Shown: positions 1 to 7,972, counted from the stretch's first letter. The stretch is DNA of 64,000 nt from Streptomyces caelestis (GCF_014205255.1 NZ_JACHNE010000001.1:4712001-4776000), one strand, 5' to 3'. Translations and numbers: made by a program. Notes: a model not told the origin generated them from the sequence alone.

Positions 1-2
1 CC

Positions 3-1619
3 GTCGTGCGGCTGATGCGGGATGCTGCCATAGGTGACGAGGACTCCACGCAACGCGTCTACGACCCGTATGTGCGCGCAGGCGAGATGCTTGACGCAGC
101 CGCTGAACGTCTCAGTGGCGTTGCGCCTCTGACTCTGCGTGGTGAGAGCCCGCAGCGCGGCACACTTCGCCTCGCTGGAATGAACCTCGCGCTGCACGGA
201 GTCCCGGTCGAACTGGAGGCCGGCACCACGGCCCCATGGAACGAACGTATCTGGCCGAAGAGCCACCAGGCCGACCTGATTCTGACCAATCCGCCGTTCA
301 ACGCTCGCGGGGCCGTGCCGAAGCCGCGCGAGGGCATCGACTGGCCGTACGGACCGCCTCCCCCCGGTAGTCCTGCGTTCGCTTGGCTCCAGCATGTCCT
401 GGTGTCTCTCAAGGACGAGGGCCGTGCAGTCGTGGTGATGCCGGCCAGCGCGGGCGCCTCCGCAGACGTCCGGGAGCGGGAGATTCGAGGCGGGATGGTG
501 GAGGACGGGGCTGTCGAATGCATTGTCGCGCTGCCGCCTCAGCTCTTCTCGGGGGCTCAGGTGTCCGTTTGCTTGTGGTTCCTGCGGCGTTCCGCGGCGG
601 TGTGCGAGGAGATCCTCTTCGTGGACGCCCGGGACCTGGGTGACAAGGCGGCTCGCGGACCCCGAGTCCTGTCCGACGAACATGTTCGGGCCGTCACGAA
701 AACCGTCCAGGCGTGGCGGCGAGGTAGCGGCTTCCGTCTCGGTCGGCAGAGCGCGGGCCAGCTTGCGGTCGCCGCTCCGCTGGAGGCGGTGCGGGCTGCC
801 GGTTACTCGCTCAGCCCCGCCGACTATGTGGACAGATGGATGTCTACGGCGTCACCGACTGATGCGGCAACTGAGGCAGCAGCCACCAAGCGGGCGCTCG
901 ATGCGGCGAGGCGTCGGACGAATGCTGTGGACAGCGCGGTCGACGCGCTCTCGTACGGCCCATTGCCGTCAACCGTCGCGCTCTCGTACGACGGGCTACC
1001 TCGTGACTGGCGCCGGGTTCCGCTGGGAGACCTGGTCGACATCATGGCGGGCCCGTCCTACTCACGCCTGCCGGCCGAGGTGCGCTCCGCGGCAGGTGAT
1101 CTACCTGTCGTGATGCCCAAGCACCTGCGTGAGGGACGTATCGACGATCGCGACATGGAGAGAGTAACTGTGGATGTCGCCCGCGCACTGGCAAGGTTCC
1201 GTCTCAGCCCCGGAGACATCCTGTGCGTGCGTTCCGGCGCCCAGATGCCTCCTGCCTTGGTCGAGAAGGGGCAAGACGGCTGGCTGTTCAGCACCAATCT
1301 GCTACGGCTGCGAGCCCTGGAATCGGGTGGGAAGCCACTTGTCCTCCCCGGCTACCTGCTTGCCTACTTGTCTCTGCCGGAGACAGTGCACTGGCTCAAG
1401 GAGTACGCCCGCGGCACCGCCGTTCCTTCTCTCAGCGCCGCCACGCTGGCACTTCTGCCCGTACCGCTGCCGCCACTTGCCCATCAGCGGCGAATCAGCG
1501 CCGCGCTGGATGCCGTAGACGTACAGATCACCGTGCATCGCGAACTCATTCAGGCCGCGACGCATCACCGCAGCACACTCGCCGCCCATCTGCTGACCGG
1601 CGTCCTGGTCCCGGAATGA
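3..1619 (+). CDS. N6-adenine DNA methylase (HsdM-like) fused to a specificity domain, 5' end missing
   Basis: The frame is open at the left edge, so the N-terminal helical domain of the methylase lies outside the window; the GTG at base 6 is unlikely to be the true start. Around residues 18-32 the SAM-binding region reads DPYVRAGEML, where HsdM proteins usually have DPxxGxGGxL, so the glycine-rich turn is altered. The catalytic N6-adenine motif is intact (LILTNPPFN, near residue 95). After a linker, the last 215 or so residues look like a single HsdS target-recognition half (opening WRRVPLGDLVDI, closing helix PPLAHQRRISAALD). By family knowledge this would methylate adenine at a specific site. 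No nuclease subunit is visible; it may lie to the left. The fusion with one recognition half resembles type IIG or solitary actinobacterial enzymes. Confidence 0.8.
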   Translation, partial: VVRLMRDAAIGDEDSTQRVYDPYVRAGEMLDAAAERLSGVAPLTLRGESPQRGTLRLAGMNLALHGVPVELEAGTTAPWNERIWPKSHQADLILTNPPFNARGAVPKPREGIDWPYGPPPPGSPAFAWLQHVLVSLKDEGRAVVVMPASAGASADVREREIRGGMVEDGAVECIVALPPQLFSGAQVSVCLWFLRRSAAVCEEILFVDARDLGDKAARGPRVLSDEHVRAVTKTVQAWRRGSGFRLGRQSAGQLAVAAPLEAVRAAGYSLSPADYVDRWMSTASPTDAATEAAATKRALDAARRRTNAVDSAVDALSYGPLPSTVALSYDGLPRDWRRVPLGDLVDIMAGPSYSRLPAEVRSAAGDLPVVMPKHLREGRIDDRDMERVTVDVARALARFRLSPGDILCVRSGAQMPPALVEKGQDGWLFSTNLLRLRALESGGKPLVLPGYLLAYLSLPETVHWLKEYARGTAVPSLSAATLALLPVPLPPLAHQRRISAALDAVDVQITVHRELIQAATHHRSTLAAHLLTGVLVPE

Positions 1620-1661
1620 CAGGCTCCTCTGCTTTCAGTCCCTTCGAGAAGGAAGACTTCT

Positions 1662-1874
1662 GTGAACGCTCCGTCGTCCGAGCCGCGATCCGGAACGCGG
1701 TACCTGTGGCTACTCGTGGCAACGTTGTTCTCGCTTGTAGTGGCTCTTGTCGCTGGGATCCTGAAGGCGAGCACCGGGGCCGGATTCGCCGAGGCAGTCC
1801 TTTACGGCGGCACTGCTTTTGCCACGTCGATGGGCCTCTGCTTGCTTGTCCTGTCCGCAGTCGGCCAACTCTGA
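1662..1874 (+). CDS. small two-helix membrane protein
   Basis: Seventy residues from a GTG start with a good ribosome site (GAAGGAAGA) just upstream. Two hydrophobic helices are visible: YLWLLVATLFSLVVALVAGIL and a second from about residue 42 to 68, separated by a short Gly/Ala turn. The tail is almost absent, so most of the protein sits in the membrane. It follows the methylase gene by 42 bases and may be co-transcribed with it. I do not recognise a named family; small two-helix proteins often accompany restriction or toxin loci, but no function can be assigned. Confidence 0.6.
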   Translation: MNAPSSEPRSGTRYLWLLVATLFSLVVALVAGILKASTGAGFAEAVLYGGTAFATSMGLCLLVLSAVGQL

Positions 1875-2266
1875 ACGCCTGACGTGCCCCGCGCTACACC
1901 CTGCCCCGTCTGCCTTCGTAACATCAGGTACGTGGGCCGCGCATCAGCCGTCAAACATAATGGGCGCAGGGTGCGAGTTCATCGGCCGGTCCCGACCGCG
2001 ACGGCGCTAGGCGGGCTGCAAGGCTCTGACCAGCGCAGATGTCTTGGTGGGGCGACGGAGTCTTGGAGGGATTCCGCGTTCAGATGTTTCGAACCCAGGA
2101 CGGCTGTGGTCGCGCATGCGTATCTGCGCCGACCTTCCGCTGTCATTGGACGTCGACTCCGTAGGCGCGGGCGAGGCCGTCGAGGCCGTCGGCCCATCCC
2201 TGGCCGAGGGACCGTAGCTCCCACGCGGTCGGCTCGACTGATCCTCGTCAACGGGACATGGGAAGG
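1875..2266. other. gene-free stretch with a possible minus-strand coding relic
   Basis: No convincing intact gene is present here. On the minus strand a short open stretch ending at a TGA at 2143-2145 reads WELRSLGQGWADGLDGLARA and then YGVDVQ, which has the composition of a real protein end but has an in-frame stop 34 codons upstream and no start. On the plus strand an open frame from 1884 begins with a Cys-rich piece (CPVCLRN) but drifts into low-quality Arg-rich sequence. Both are best seen as decayed accessory sequence between the methylase genes and the toxin pair. Confidence 0.35.
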
Positions 2267-2292
2267 TGTACCGGATACATCAATCCGGTACA
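2267..2292. promoter_or_regulatory. perfect inverted repeat, probable VapB operator
   Basis: Ten-base arms TGTACCGGAT and ATCCGGTACA are perfectly inverted around a six-base spacer. A third partial half-site, TTGGTACA, follows at 2303-2310, 18 bases beyond the second arm. A TACTCT hexamer at 2298-2303 is six bases before an ATG at 2310, which fits a leaderless promoter. The repeat would then cover the -35 region and the extra half-site the transcription start, as expected for antitoxin autorepression. Confidence 0.6.
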
Positions 2293-2309
2293 TGGACTAC
2301 TCTTGGTAC

Positions 2310-2576
2310 ATGTCCATGAAGCGCACGAACGTCTACGCGGACCCCGAGGACCTGGCGATCATCAAGGAGGCCGCCAAGCGCCGGGGTATAAGCGAGGCTG
2401 AGATCATCCGCCAGGGCATCCACCTTGCAGCCATGGCGAACCGGGTCTGGGACGAGCCGCTGTTCTCACGCACCTTCGAGGGGCCGGGGCGCACGCTGCC
2501 CAAGTCGGAGGTCCGCGACACGGTCGCCGATGCCGTCCGGCGTGAGACCGGCGCGGGTTCCGGATCCGCCGCGTGA
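2310..2576 (+). CDS. VapB-like ribbon-helix-helix antitoxin
   Basis: Eighty-eight residues beginning MSMKRTNVYADPEDLAIIKE. The strand TNVYAD followed by two helices (AIIKEAAKRRG, SEAEIIRQGIHLA) is the ribbon-helix-helix DNA-binding layout of CopG/VapB antitoxins; the C-terminal part would wrap the toxin. The start at 2310 was chosen because TACTCT lies at the right distance for a leaderless transcript and no Shine-Dalgarno is present; 2292 and 2316 are alternatives. The stop overlaps the toxin start (GTGA), so the two are translationally coupled. By family knowledge the protein neutralises the toxin and represses its own promoter at the palindrome just upstream. Confidence 0.78.
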   Translation: MSMKRTNVYADPEDLAIIKEAAKRRGISEAEIIRQGIHLAAMANRVWDEPLFSRTFEGPGRTLPKSEVRDTVADAVRRETGAGSGSAA

Positions 2577-3016
2577 TCATTGTCATCGCCGATACGTCCG
2601 GCCTTCTGGCAGCGCTGGACTCGGCGCATCCGGAACATGGGGCGGCGAACGAGGCGATCATGGCGGCGGGCCTGCTGGTCATGTCTCCGCTCCTGCTGGC
2701 CGAACTGGATCATGTGGCGACGCGTGAGCTCGGCAGGGAGGCTGCCCTCGGCGCGGTCGACGACCTGCGGCGCTGGATGAGCCGGGGCCGTGTCGTCCTG
2801 CCGGAGATCACGGAGGACCACCTGGGCGCAGCCCAGTCCGTCCGTGTCCGTTACCGCGCGCTGGACCTCGACCTCGCCGACGCGGTGAACGTGGCGCTTG
2901 CCGCCGACTACGACACGGACGCGATTCTCACCCTGGACCGACGAGACTTCCGGGCTGTACGCCCGCTGGGCCGTTACAAGGCGTTCCGTGTACTCCCCGA
3001 CGATCTCCCGCTCTGA
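2573..3016 (+). CDS. VapC-like PIN-domain ribonuclease toxin
   Basis: The 147-residue protein is a full-length PIN domain. The acidic set that binds Mg2+ is visible: Asp in IADTSGLLAALD near residue 7, Glu in LLLAELDH near residue 44, Asp in DLDLADAVNVALA near residue 104, and Asp in ILTLDRRDF near residue 123. VapC toxins cleave tRNA or rRNA when the antitoxin is degraded. It starts at GTG within the antitoxin stop, a typical toxin-antitoxin coupling. With the methylase it sits on the 3' side of a tRNA gene, a usual island position. Target RNA cannot be predicted from sequence. Confidence 0.85.
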   Translation: MIIVIADTSGLLAALDSAHPEHGAANEAIMAAGLLVMSPLLLAELDHVATRELGREAALGAVDDLRRWMSRGRVVLPEITEDHLGAAQSVRVRYRALDLDLADAVNVALAADYDTDAILTLDRRDFRAVRPLGRYKAFRVLPDDLPL

Positions 3017-3268
3017 CGCAGGACCCAAAGCGGTCAAGTGGCTGCTTCCACAAGGGGTTTGGGCACCGCCCACGACGAAGACATGCAGGACGGGTGTCCG
3101 CCATCGCCCAGGAACAGCGGGCTGGGGGCTCGCCTCCGGGAAAGTGCAGGTCAGCGCTACGCTGCGACGTGATGGGGGCGCCCTCTCAAGGCGCGCGTGC
3201 CCTCTGCGTGCCCCATCTCGGGGTGCAGGAGTACTCGCAAAACGCAGCAAAGGCTTCCCAATGAAACA

Positions 3269-3291
3269 GCCCCAGGCCGCTGACCTGGGGC
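3269..3291 (-). terminator. hairpin downstream of tRNA-Gly
   Basis: Eight-base arms GCCCCAGG and CCTGGGGC around a seven-base loop lie ten bases past the tRNA 3' end on the minus strand. A short U-containing tail (TGTTTCATT) follows. It probably ends the tRNA transcript. Confidence 0.55.
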
Positions 3292-3300
3292 TTCAAAAAG

Positions 3301-3371
3301 AGCGGGTGACGAGAATCGAACTCGCGCTCTCAGCTTGGGAAGCTGATGTTCTACCATTAAACTACACCCGC
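3301..3371 (-). tRNA. tRNA-Gly (anticodon CCC)
   Basis: Read on the minus strand, the acceptor stem is GCGGGTG paired with CACCCGC, with discriminator T. The D-arm contains GGTAGAAC, the anticodon stem is TCAGC/GCTGA around the loop TTCCCAA (anticodon CCC), and the T-arm is GCGAG-TTCGATT-CTCGT. CCA is not encoded, which is common in Streptomyces. Its 3' end points toward the methylase and VapBC genes, so those genes sit where a tRNA-integrating element would insert. Confidence 0.95.
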
Positions 3372-3645
3372 GTAAGACGCCGACCGGAGTCGGTGTCCGA
3401 ATGCTCGCCCACTCTACCTCATGCCAGGCCTCCGGTGTTCAAGCCGCGAGGCCTGAGGGCGTTTCAGGGGGTGGGATCAGGCTGCGGGTGACCGGAGTTG
3501 GGGCGTACGGTGGAGGCGTGGGAGAGGGTCCGGGCGGGACCGGGGTGCCGCCTGGAGGGCCGTCCCTTTGATCCCGTACTGTGGCTTTTGTCGTCAGGCA
3601 GGCAGCAGCCGGACGCGGCTCTTGGGGAAGGGACTCTTGGACTTG

Positions 3646-3804
3646 ATGGAGCGCACCGTCGTCCGTTGTGCGGATGGGCACGTGTTCACGACCGCTTCGT
3701 TCCCGATGCAGCAGGCCGAGCGGCTCGGCCCTGGCCGGCTGCTTCGGTGTCCGCGATGTGCGCGGCTCCGGAGCGTCGTGCCCGTGAGCTACGAGAAGCG
3801 GTAG
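3646..3804 (+). CDS. small zinc-ribbon-like protein, conserved in Streptomyces
   Basis: Fifty-two residues starting MERTVVRCADGHVFTTASFP. A possible zinc site is formed by C8 and H12 (CADGH) with the later pair CPRC in LLRCPRCARLR. The ATG at 3646 was chosen because a GGGAAGGGA ribosome site precedes it; a longer frame upstream adds Cys-containing residues but has poor start context. It lies just before dcd. The composition and Cys pairing argue for a real gene, and I recall close relatives as unnamed Streptomyces proteins. No function is known to me; a nucleic-acid or metal-binding role is inference. Confidence 0.6.
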   Translation: MERTVVRCADGHVFTTASFPMQQAERLGPGRLLRCPRCARLRSVVPVSYEKR

Positions 3805-3888
3805 CGGCAGGGCCGCCAGAAGCACGCAGGCAGGCGCGCGGAGTCGTCCGATTGTGGTCGCTCCGCGCGCCTTGCGTATCCTCGGGGC

Positions 3889-4464
3889 GTGCTTCTCTCA
3901 GACAAGGACATCCGGGCCGAGATCGACGCCGGACGAGTACGGATCGATCCGTATGACGACGCAATGGTGCAGCCGTCGAGCATCGACGTGCGGCTGGACC
4001 GCTACTTCCGGGTGTTCGAGAACCACCGCTACCCCCACATCGACCCCGCCATCGAGCAGGCCGATCTGACCCGGCTCGTCGAGCCGGAGGGGGACGAACC
4101 GTTCATCCTGCACCCCGGGGAGTTCGTCCTCGCCAGTACCTACGAGGTCATCTCGCTGCCCGACGATCTCGCCTCCCGCCTGGAGGGGAAGAGTTCGCTG
4201 GGGCGGCTCGGGCTGGTCACCCATTCCACCGCCGGGTTCATCGATCCCGGGTTCAGCGGGCACGTGACCCTGGAGCTGTCCAACCTCGCCACCCTGCCCA
4301 TCAAGCTGTGGCCGGGGATGAAGATCGGGCAGCTGTGCATGTTCCGGCTCAGCTCGCCCGCCGACTTCCCGTACGGGAGCGAGCGGTACGGGTCGCGGTA
4401 CCAGGGGCAGCGGGGGCCGACCGCCTCCCGGTCCTTCCTCAACTTCCATCGGACCCAGGTGTGA
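3889..4464 (+). CDS. dcd: dCTP deaminase, probably also dUTPase
   Basis: The 191-residue protein is a full-length member of the trimeric dCTP deaminase/dUTPase family. It starts MLLSDKDIRAEID, contains the family core SSLGRLGLVTHSTAGFIDPG and the ELSN segment with the catalytic Glu, and ends with the nucleotide-closing tail YQGQRGPTASRS. The core is nearly the same as in the mycobacterial enzyme, which is known to convert dCTP straight to dUMP, so a bifunctional activity is likely here by homology. The gene feeds thymidylate synthesis. A GTG start is used, and its stop overlaps the next gene. Confidence 0.95.
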   Translation: MLLSDKDIRAEIDAGRVRIDPYDDAMVQPSSIDVRLDRYFRVFENHRYPHIDPAIEQADLTRLVEPEGDEPFILHPGEFVLASTYEVISLPDDLASRLEGKSSLGRLGLVTHSTAGFIDPGFSGHVTLELSNLATLPIKLWPGMKIGQLCMFRLSSPADFPYGSERYGSRYQGQRGPTASRSFLNFHRTQV

Positions 4465-4973
4465 GCGGCCAGAGCGTGAGTGACGTCCGGGAGAACCTGA
4501 CCTACGAGCAGTTCGGCGTCGCCGTGCGCGAGCTCGCGCAGACCATCGCCGACGACGGGTACGAGCCCGACATAGTGCTCAGCATCGCCCGCGGCGGTGT
4601 CTTCGTGGCCGGCGGGCTCGCCTACGCCCTCGACTGCAAGAACATCCACCTCGTGAACGTGGAGTTCTATACGGGTGTGGGGACCACCCTGGACATGCCC
4701 GTCATGCTCGCTCCCGTCCCCAATGTGATCGACTTCTCCGAGAAGAAGGTGCTGATCACCGACGACGTCGCCGACACCGGCAAGACGCTCAAGCTGGTCC
4801 GCGACTTCTGCCTCGACACCGTCGCCGAGGTGCGCAGCGCTGTCATCTACGAGAAGTCCCAGTCGCTCGTGAAGTGCGAGTACGTGTGGAAGCGGACCGA
4901 CGACTGGATCAACTTCCCGTGGTCCGTGGAGCCGCCCGTGGTGCGCCGGGCCGACCAGGTGCTCGACGCCTGA
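4461..4973 (+). CDS. type I phosphoribosyltransferase
   Basis: About 170 residues. The PRPP-binding signature VLITDDVADTGKT is clear near residue 98, and LSIARGGVFVAGGLAYAL near residue 38 forms the loop that holds the pyrophosphate. The family includes xanthine/hypoxanthine-guanine transferases; a salvage role fits its coupling to dcd, but the base substrate cannot be read from sequence. The GTG at 4461 overlaps the dcd stop (GTGA), supporting coupling; a second in-frame GTG at 4476 (SDVRENLTYEQ) is an equally good start. A strong terminator follows. Confidence 0.88.
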   Translation: MSGQSVSDVRENLTYEQFGVAVRELAQTIADDGYEPDIVLSIARGGVFVAGGLAYALDCKNIHLVNVEFYTGVGTTLDMPVMLAPVPNVIDFSEKKVLITDDVADTGKTLKLVRDFCLDTVAEVRSAVIYEKSQSLVKCEYVWKRTDDWINFPWSVEPPVVRRADQVLDA

Positions 4974-4988
4974 CCTCAAGAGGCTTCA

Positions 4989-5015
4989 AGAGACACGAGA
5001 GACACGAGAGACACC
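4989..5015. repeat. three 9-bp tandem repeats
   Basis: AGAGACACG occurs twice, followed by AGAGACACC, directly before the terminator stem. It lies in the transcribed 3' region of the phosphoribosyltransferase gene and is probably a slippage product. Confidence 0.8.
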
Positions 5016-5051
5016 GAGAAAGGGGCTCCCCCTCCGGGGAGCCCCTTTCTC
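5016..5051. terminator. strong bidirectional terminator
   Basis: A perfect 16-base stem (GAGAAAGGGGCTCCCC with its complement) and a CTCC loop lie between two converging genes. The AGAAAGG/CCTTTCT ends give a U-containing tail in both directions. Confidence 0.9.
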
Positions 5052-5066
5052 ACGCCGTGCAGCGTC

Positions 5067-6002
5067 TCAGACCGTGCCCAGCTTCACGATCGACAGCAGC
5101 GCGATCAGCTGGATCGCCGACGCGCCCAGCGCCTTCGGCCAGGGCAGGTCGTGGGAGCGGCTGACCATGAGGGTCAGCAGCGCGCCGCCCGCGATCCAGG
5201 TGGCCCAGCCCAGCAGCTGCACGAACGTCGCGTCGCCGCCGGCGAACATCGCGAAGACCAGGCGGGGTGCGTCCGTGATGGACATGATCAGCATGGACAG
5301 GCCGACCGTGGGCTGCCAGGCGCCGTCGCCGCCGAGCTGGCGGGCCAGGGTGTGGGTGACCACGCCCAGGACGAACGCGCTGATCACCATCGCGACCGCC
5401 GTCGTCAGGACGATGGGGACGGCGTTCGAGAGTGTGGCGTTTATCGCGTCGTTGCGGGCGCCGTCGAAGCCGAAGACGGCGAGCAGGCCGTAGAGGAACG
5501 TGACGATGAGGGCCGGGCCCCACATCGAGTAGTCCCGCATCTGGAGGAACGTCTGCCTGGGGGCGAGGACGATGCCCCTGAGCAGGGCCTTCCAGTGCAG
5601 GCGCGGGCCGACCGGGCCGGGCGGCGGGGCGGCCGAGCCGGCGCGGTAGGTGTCGCCCTGGATGTAGGGGTCATCGCCGACGGCGAAGGCCTGGGTGTGG
5701 CCGGGGTTGTTCGCCGCGTACGGGTCGGGCGGGCCCTGGGGGCCGGGCGGGTACGCGCCGTCGCCGAAGTACTCCGGCTCGCCCTGGTCGCCGTAGCCGC
5801 CGCCGGGCCGCGCGGCGTTCGGCTGCGGCCAGGTGGGGCCGCCGCCGTTGCCGTACGGCGGCTGCTGCGGGTACGGCTGAGGCGGCGCCGGCGGGTAGCC
5901 GTACGACGGTCCCTGCGGCGTCTGCTGCCCGTACGGAGGGTTTTGCGGTCGCGTCTGAGGAGCGCCGTTGTTCCGGCCGCGTCCGATCCTGAATCCAGCC
6001 AC
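5067..6002 (-). CDS. Yip1-family membrane protein with a Pro/Tyr/Gly-rich N-terminus
   Basis: About 311 residues. The first 150 are a low-complexity cytoplasmic tail rich in Pro, Gln, Tyr and Gly (repeats like PPYGQQ, PQPYPQQP). From about residue 155 the Yip1 domain begins (ALLRGIVLAPRQTFLQMRDY) with five predicted membrane helices, ending LIALLSIVKLGTV. The GTG at 6002 (AGFRIGRGRNN) was chosen since the extra upstream residues are low quality. Bacterial Yip1 proteins have no agreed function. It stands alone, ending at the shared terminator at 5016-5051. Confidence 0.82.
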   Translation of the reverse strand: MAGFRIGRGRNNGAPQTRPQNPPYGQQTPQGPSYGYPPAPPQPYPQQPPYGNGGGPTWPQPNAARPGGGYGDQGEPEYFGDGAYPPGPQGPPDPYAANNPGHTQAFAVGDDPYIQGDTYRAGSAAPPPGPVGPRLHWKALLRGIVLAPRQTFLQMRDYSMWGPALIVTFLYGLLAVFGFDGARNDAINATLSNAVPIVLTTAVAMVISAFVLGVVTHTLARQLGGDGAWQPTVGLSMLIMSITDAPRLVFAMFAGGDATFVQLLGWATWIAGGALLTLMVSRSHDLPWPKALGASAIQLIALLSIVKLGTV

Positions 6003-6165
6003 GTCTTCGAACGTACCTGGTCCCGCGCGGTGGCGTGCCGGGCCCGGGCTTCCGGGCCCGGCTTTGCGGCCGAGCTGTGACATCCCTTAGGGGTAAGGGC
6101 CTTTGGGCGTCCGTGGGTTCTGAGGGTTCGGCCGTACGGGCATCGCCGCGGCCCTCACCGGGGCG

Positions 6166-6440
6166 TCAGCTCAGCATGTCCTGGCCCAGCCTCAGGTAGC
6201 CGGTCGTCGACCTGCCCAGCGAGCCGGGGCCGAAGCTGATCGTGTTCTTCGTCGTCACGCCCGGGGCCGAGCCGCGCAGGCTGTAGACGGCGCCGGAGGG
6301 GTGGTTCTCGCCGTCGGAGCCCACGGACAGGTCCGCCTTGCCGTCGCCGTCGAGGTCGGACAGGTGTACGGACGCGCCGAAGCGGTCGGCGGTCTCGGCG
6401 GTGCCGGGGACACCGGCGTGTTCTGGGTGACGGAGCGGGG
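6166..6440 (-). pseudogene. C-terminal relic of an FG-GAP repeat gene
   Basis: The last 80 or so codons (AGVPGTAETADRFGASVHL onward, with DLDGDGKADLSVG) align well with the C-terminus of the intact FG-GAP paralogues to its right. Just upstream the conserved TQNT segment is in another frame: the bases read CAGAACACGCCGG where the paralogues have one more base before GCC, so one base is lost near 6417. Beyond about 6440 the similarity stops and GC-rich unrelated sequence begins. No start or signal peptide remains. It is the dead sixth copy of the array. Confidence 0.75.
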
Positions 6441-6564
6441 TCCTTGCGGGTGAGGAGAGTCGGGTGGGGTGGGGTGGCGCGCTGCCGGATCTCGTCGCGC
6501 CGGTCTGGGCAGGTGGCCCGGGCGGGATCGGGCGGCCCGGACCACCTGGCCGGTTGGGCCCGGC

Positions 6565-6591
6565 CCGGCCCGGGCGGCCCGCCCGGGCCGG
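6565..6591 (-). terminator. GC hairpin after the FG-GAP operon
   Basis: Arms CCGGCCCGGG and CCCGGGCCGG with a seven-base loop lie 12 bases beyond the last intact FG-GAP stop. There is no U-tract, so termination is plausible but weakly supported. Confidence 0.4.
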
Positions 6592-6602
6592 TTTCCGGCA
6601 GG

Positions 6603-7955
6603 TCAGTCGGGAAGCGCCCCGCCGAGCTCCGGCAGGACGATCGCTCCGGTCTTCGTCGGTACCGTGCCCGTGCCCCGCATCAGCAGCGCGCCGTTCGCCG
6701 CGCCCACGGCCAGGTCCGCCTTGCCGTCGGCGGTCAGGTCGCGCAGGCGGACGGTGTAGCCGAAGGCGGCGTGGGAGTCGGCCGGGCCCAGGACCGTCTG
6801 GGCGATCCAGGAGGAGCGGGCGCCGCTGAGGCCGCCGGAGCCGCCGCGGAAGACGTGGACGCCGCCCTGGTCCTGGAAGCCCTCGACGTCCTCGTGCGGC
6901 ACGCCGACCGCGAGGTCCGCGTAGCCGTCGCCGTTGGTGTCGGCGGCCGAGATGGCTTGGCCGAAGTCGTCGCCGGCCTCCGGGCTGCCGGAGACGCCCG
7001 AGGTGGCCTGGGTGAACGTGGTCGAGGTGCCCGGGCCCGACGCCGTGCCGCGCCAGATCGTGACCGCGCCCTTGCCGTTGTCCTTGTCGGGCACGCCGAG
7101 GGCGATGTCGCCGTAGCCGTTCTTGTCGAAGTCGCCGACGACCGGGCTCGGGTAGAGGCCCTCCTGCCGGTCGCTGAGGGTCCTGGACGCGCCCGAGGCG
7201 AGGCCGGTGGACGTGCCCCTCAGGAACCAGGCGCGCTCGCGGATGCCGCTGCCGGTGCTCTCCGTGCCGATCACCACCAGGTCGGTCCTGCCGTCCCCGT
7301 CGACCTTTCCGGCCCCGAGACCGGAGGAGTACCAGCCCCCGGACTCCTTGTCGATCTTGCTGACCTTCCCGGTCGTGCCCGACTTGGTGAACGGGCCGCG
7401 GTACAGCCACGCCTCCTCGCCGCCGATCACGGCCAGGTCGGGCGAGCCGTCGCCGGTGAAGTCGCCGGTCGCGAGATCACGGCCGAAGTGGCCGGCCGCG
7501 CCGCCGACGGGCGTGAGGTTGGTGCCGCCGGACAGGCCGGACTTCGAGCCCCAGACGACGGTGACCGTGCCGCGGTAGTCGTCGCTGCCCACGTGCTCGA
7601 AGGGGTTGGCGACGACGAGGTCCGCGTAGCCGTCCTTGTTGAGGTCGGCGCTCGCGAGGGACGCGCCGAACTGGTCGTCCTCCTCCCCGGCTCCGGGGAT
7701 GCCGGCGCTGTCCTGGTGGAGGAACTTCGGATGGGCGGTGTCGAGGCCGGTGGCGGTGCCGTACACGACGGTCACGGTGCCGCCCTCGCGGTCGACGTCG
7801 TTGTAGCCGCCGTAGGCGAGGTCCCGGCGGCCGTCGCCGTTGAAGTCGTCGTAGTGCCCCGCCACCGCCGCGGAGGCGGGGCCGGTGAGGAACACGGGGG
7901 TGACGCCGGTCGCCAGCAGGGCGGCGACCAGGGCGGTCGTGGCGGATCTGCGCAT
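6603..7955 (-). CDS. secreted FG-GAP (integrin-alpha-like) beta-propeller protein, copy 1
   Basis: The 450-residue protein starts MRRSATTALVAALLATG with a Sec signal peptide ending near ASAA. Seven FG-GAP units follow, each with a calcium-loop such as DFNGDGRRDLAYGG, DLNKDGYADLVVAN, DFTGDGSPDLAVIG and DTNGDGYADLAVGV, giving a full seven-bladed propeller. A GGGAGA ribosome site precedes the ATG. It is the distal intact gene of a minus-strand operon and begins 17 bases after the stop of copy 2. Such proteins are exported and bind Ca2+; adhesion or ligand binding is inferred from integrins, not shown. It ends LPELGGALPD, a tail unlike its paralogues. Confidence 0.88.
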   Translation of the reverse strand: MRRSATTALVAALLATGVTPVFLTGPASAAVAGHYDDFNGDGRRDLAYGGYNDVDREGGTVTVVYGTATGLDTAHPKFLHQDSAGIPGAGEEDDQFGASLASADLNKDGYADLVVANPFEHVGSDDYRGTVTVVWGSKSGLSGGTNLTPVGGAAGHFGRDLATGDFTGDGSPDLAVIGGEEAWLYRGPFTKSGTTGKVSKIDKESGGWYSSGLGAGKVDGDGRTDLVVIGTESTGSGIRERAWFLRGTSTGLASGASRTLSDRQEGLYPSPVVGDFDKNGYGDIALGVPDKDNGKGAVTIWRGTASGPGTSTTFTQATSGVSGSPEAGDDFGQAISAADTNGDGYADLAVGVPHEDVEGFQDQGGVHVFRGGSGGLSGARSSWIAQTVLGPADSHAAFGYTVRLRDLTADGKADLAVGAANGALLMRGTGTVPTKTGAIVLPELGGALPD

Positions 7956-7972
7956 GATGTCTCCCTGGTCCG

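Noticed and set aside
2143..2244. Minus-strand frame reading WELRSLGQGWADGLDGLARA
   Set aside because: The composition looks protein-like, but it has only 34 codons between stops, no start and no family I can name; kept only as a possible relic.
3157..3357. Open frame across the tRNA-Gly gene on the minus strand
   Set aside because: It is translation of the tRNA itself and its terminator.
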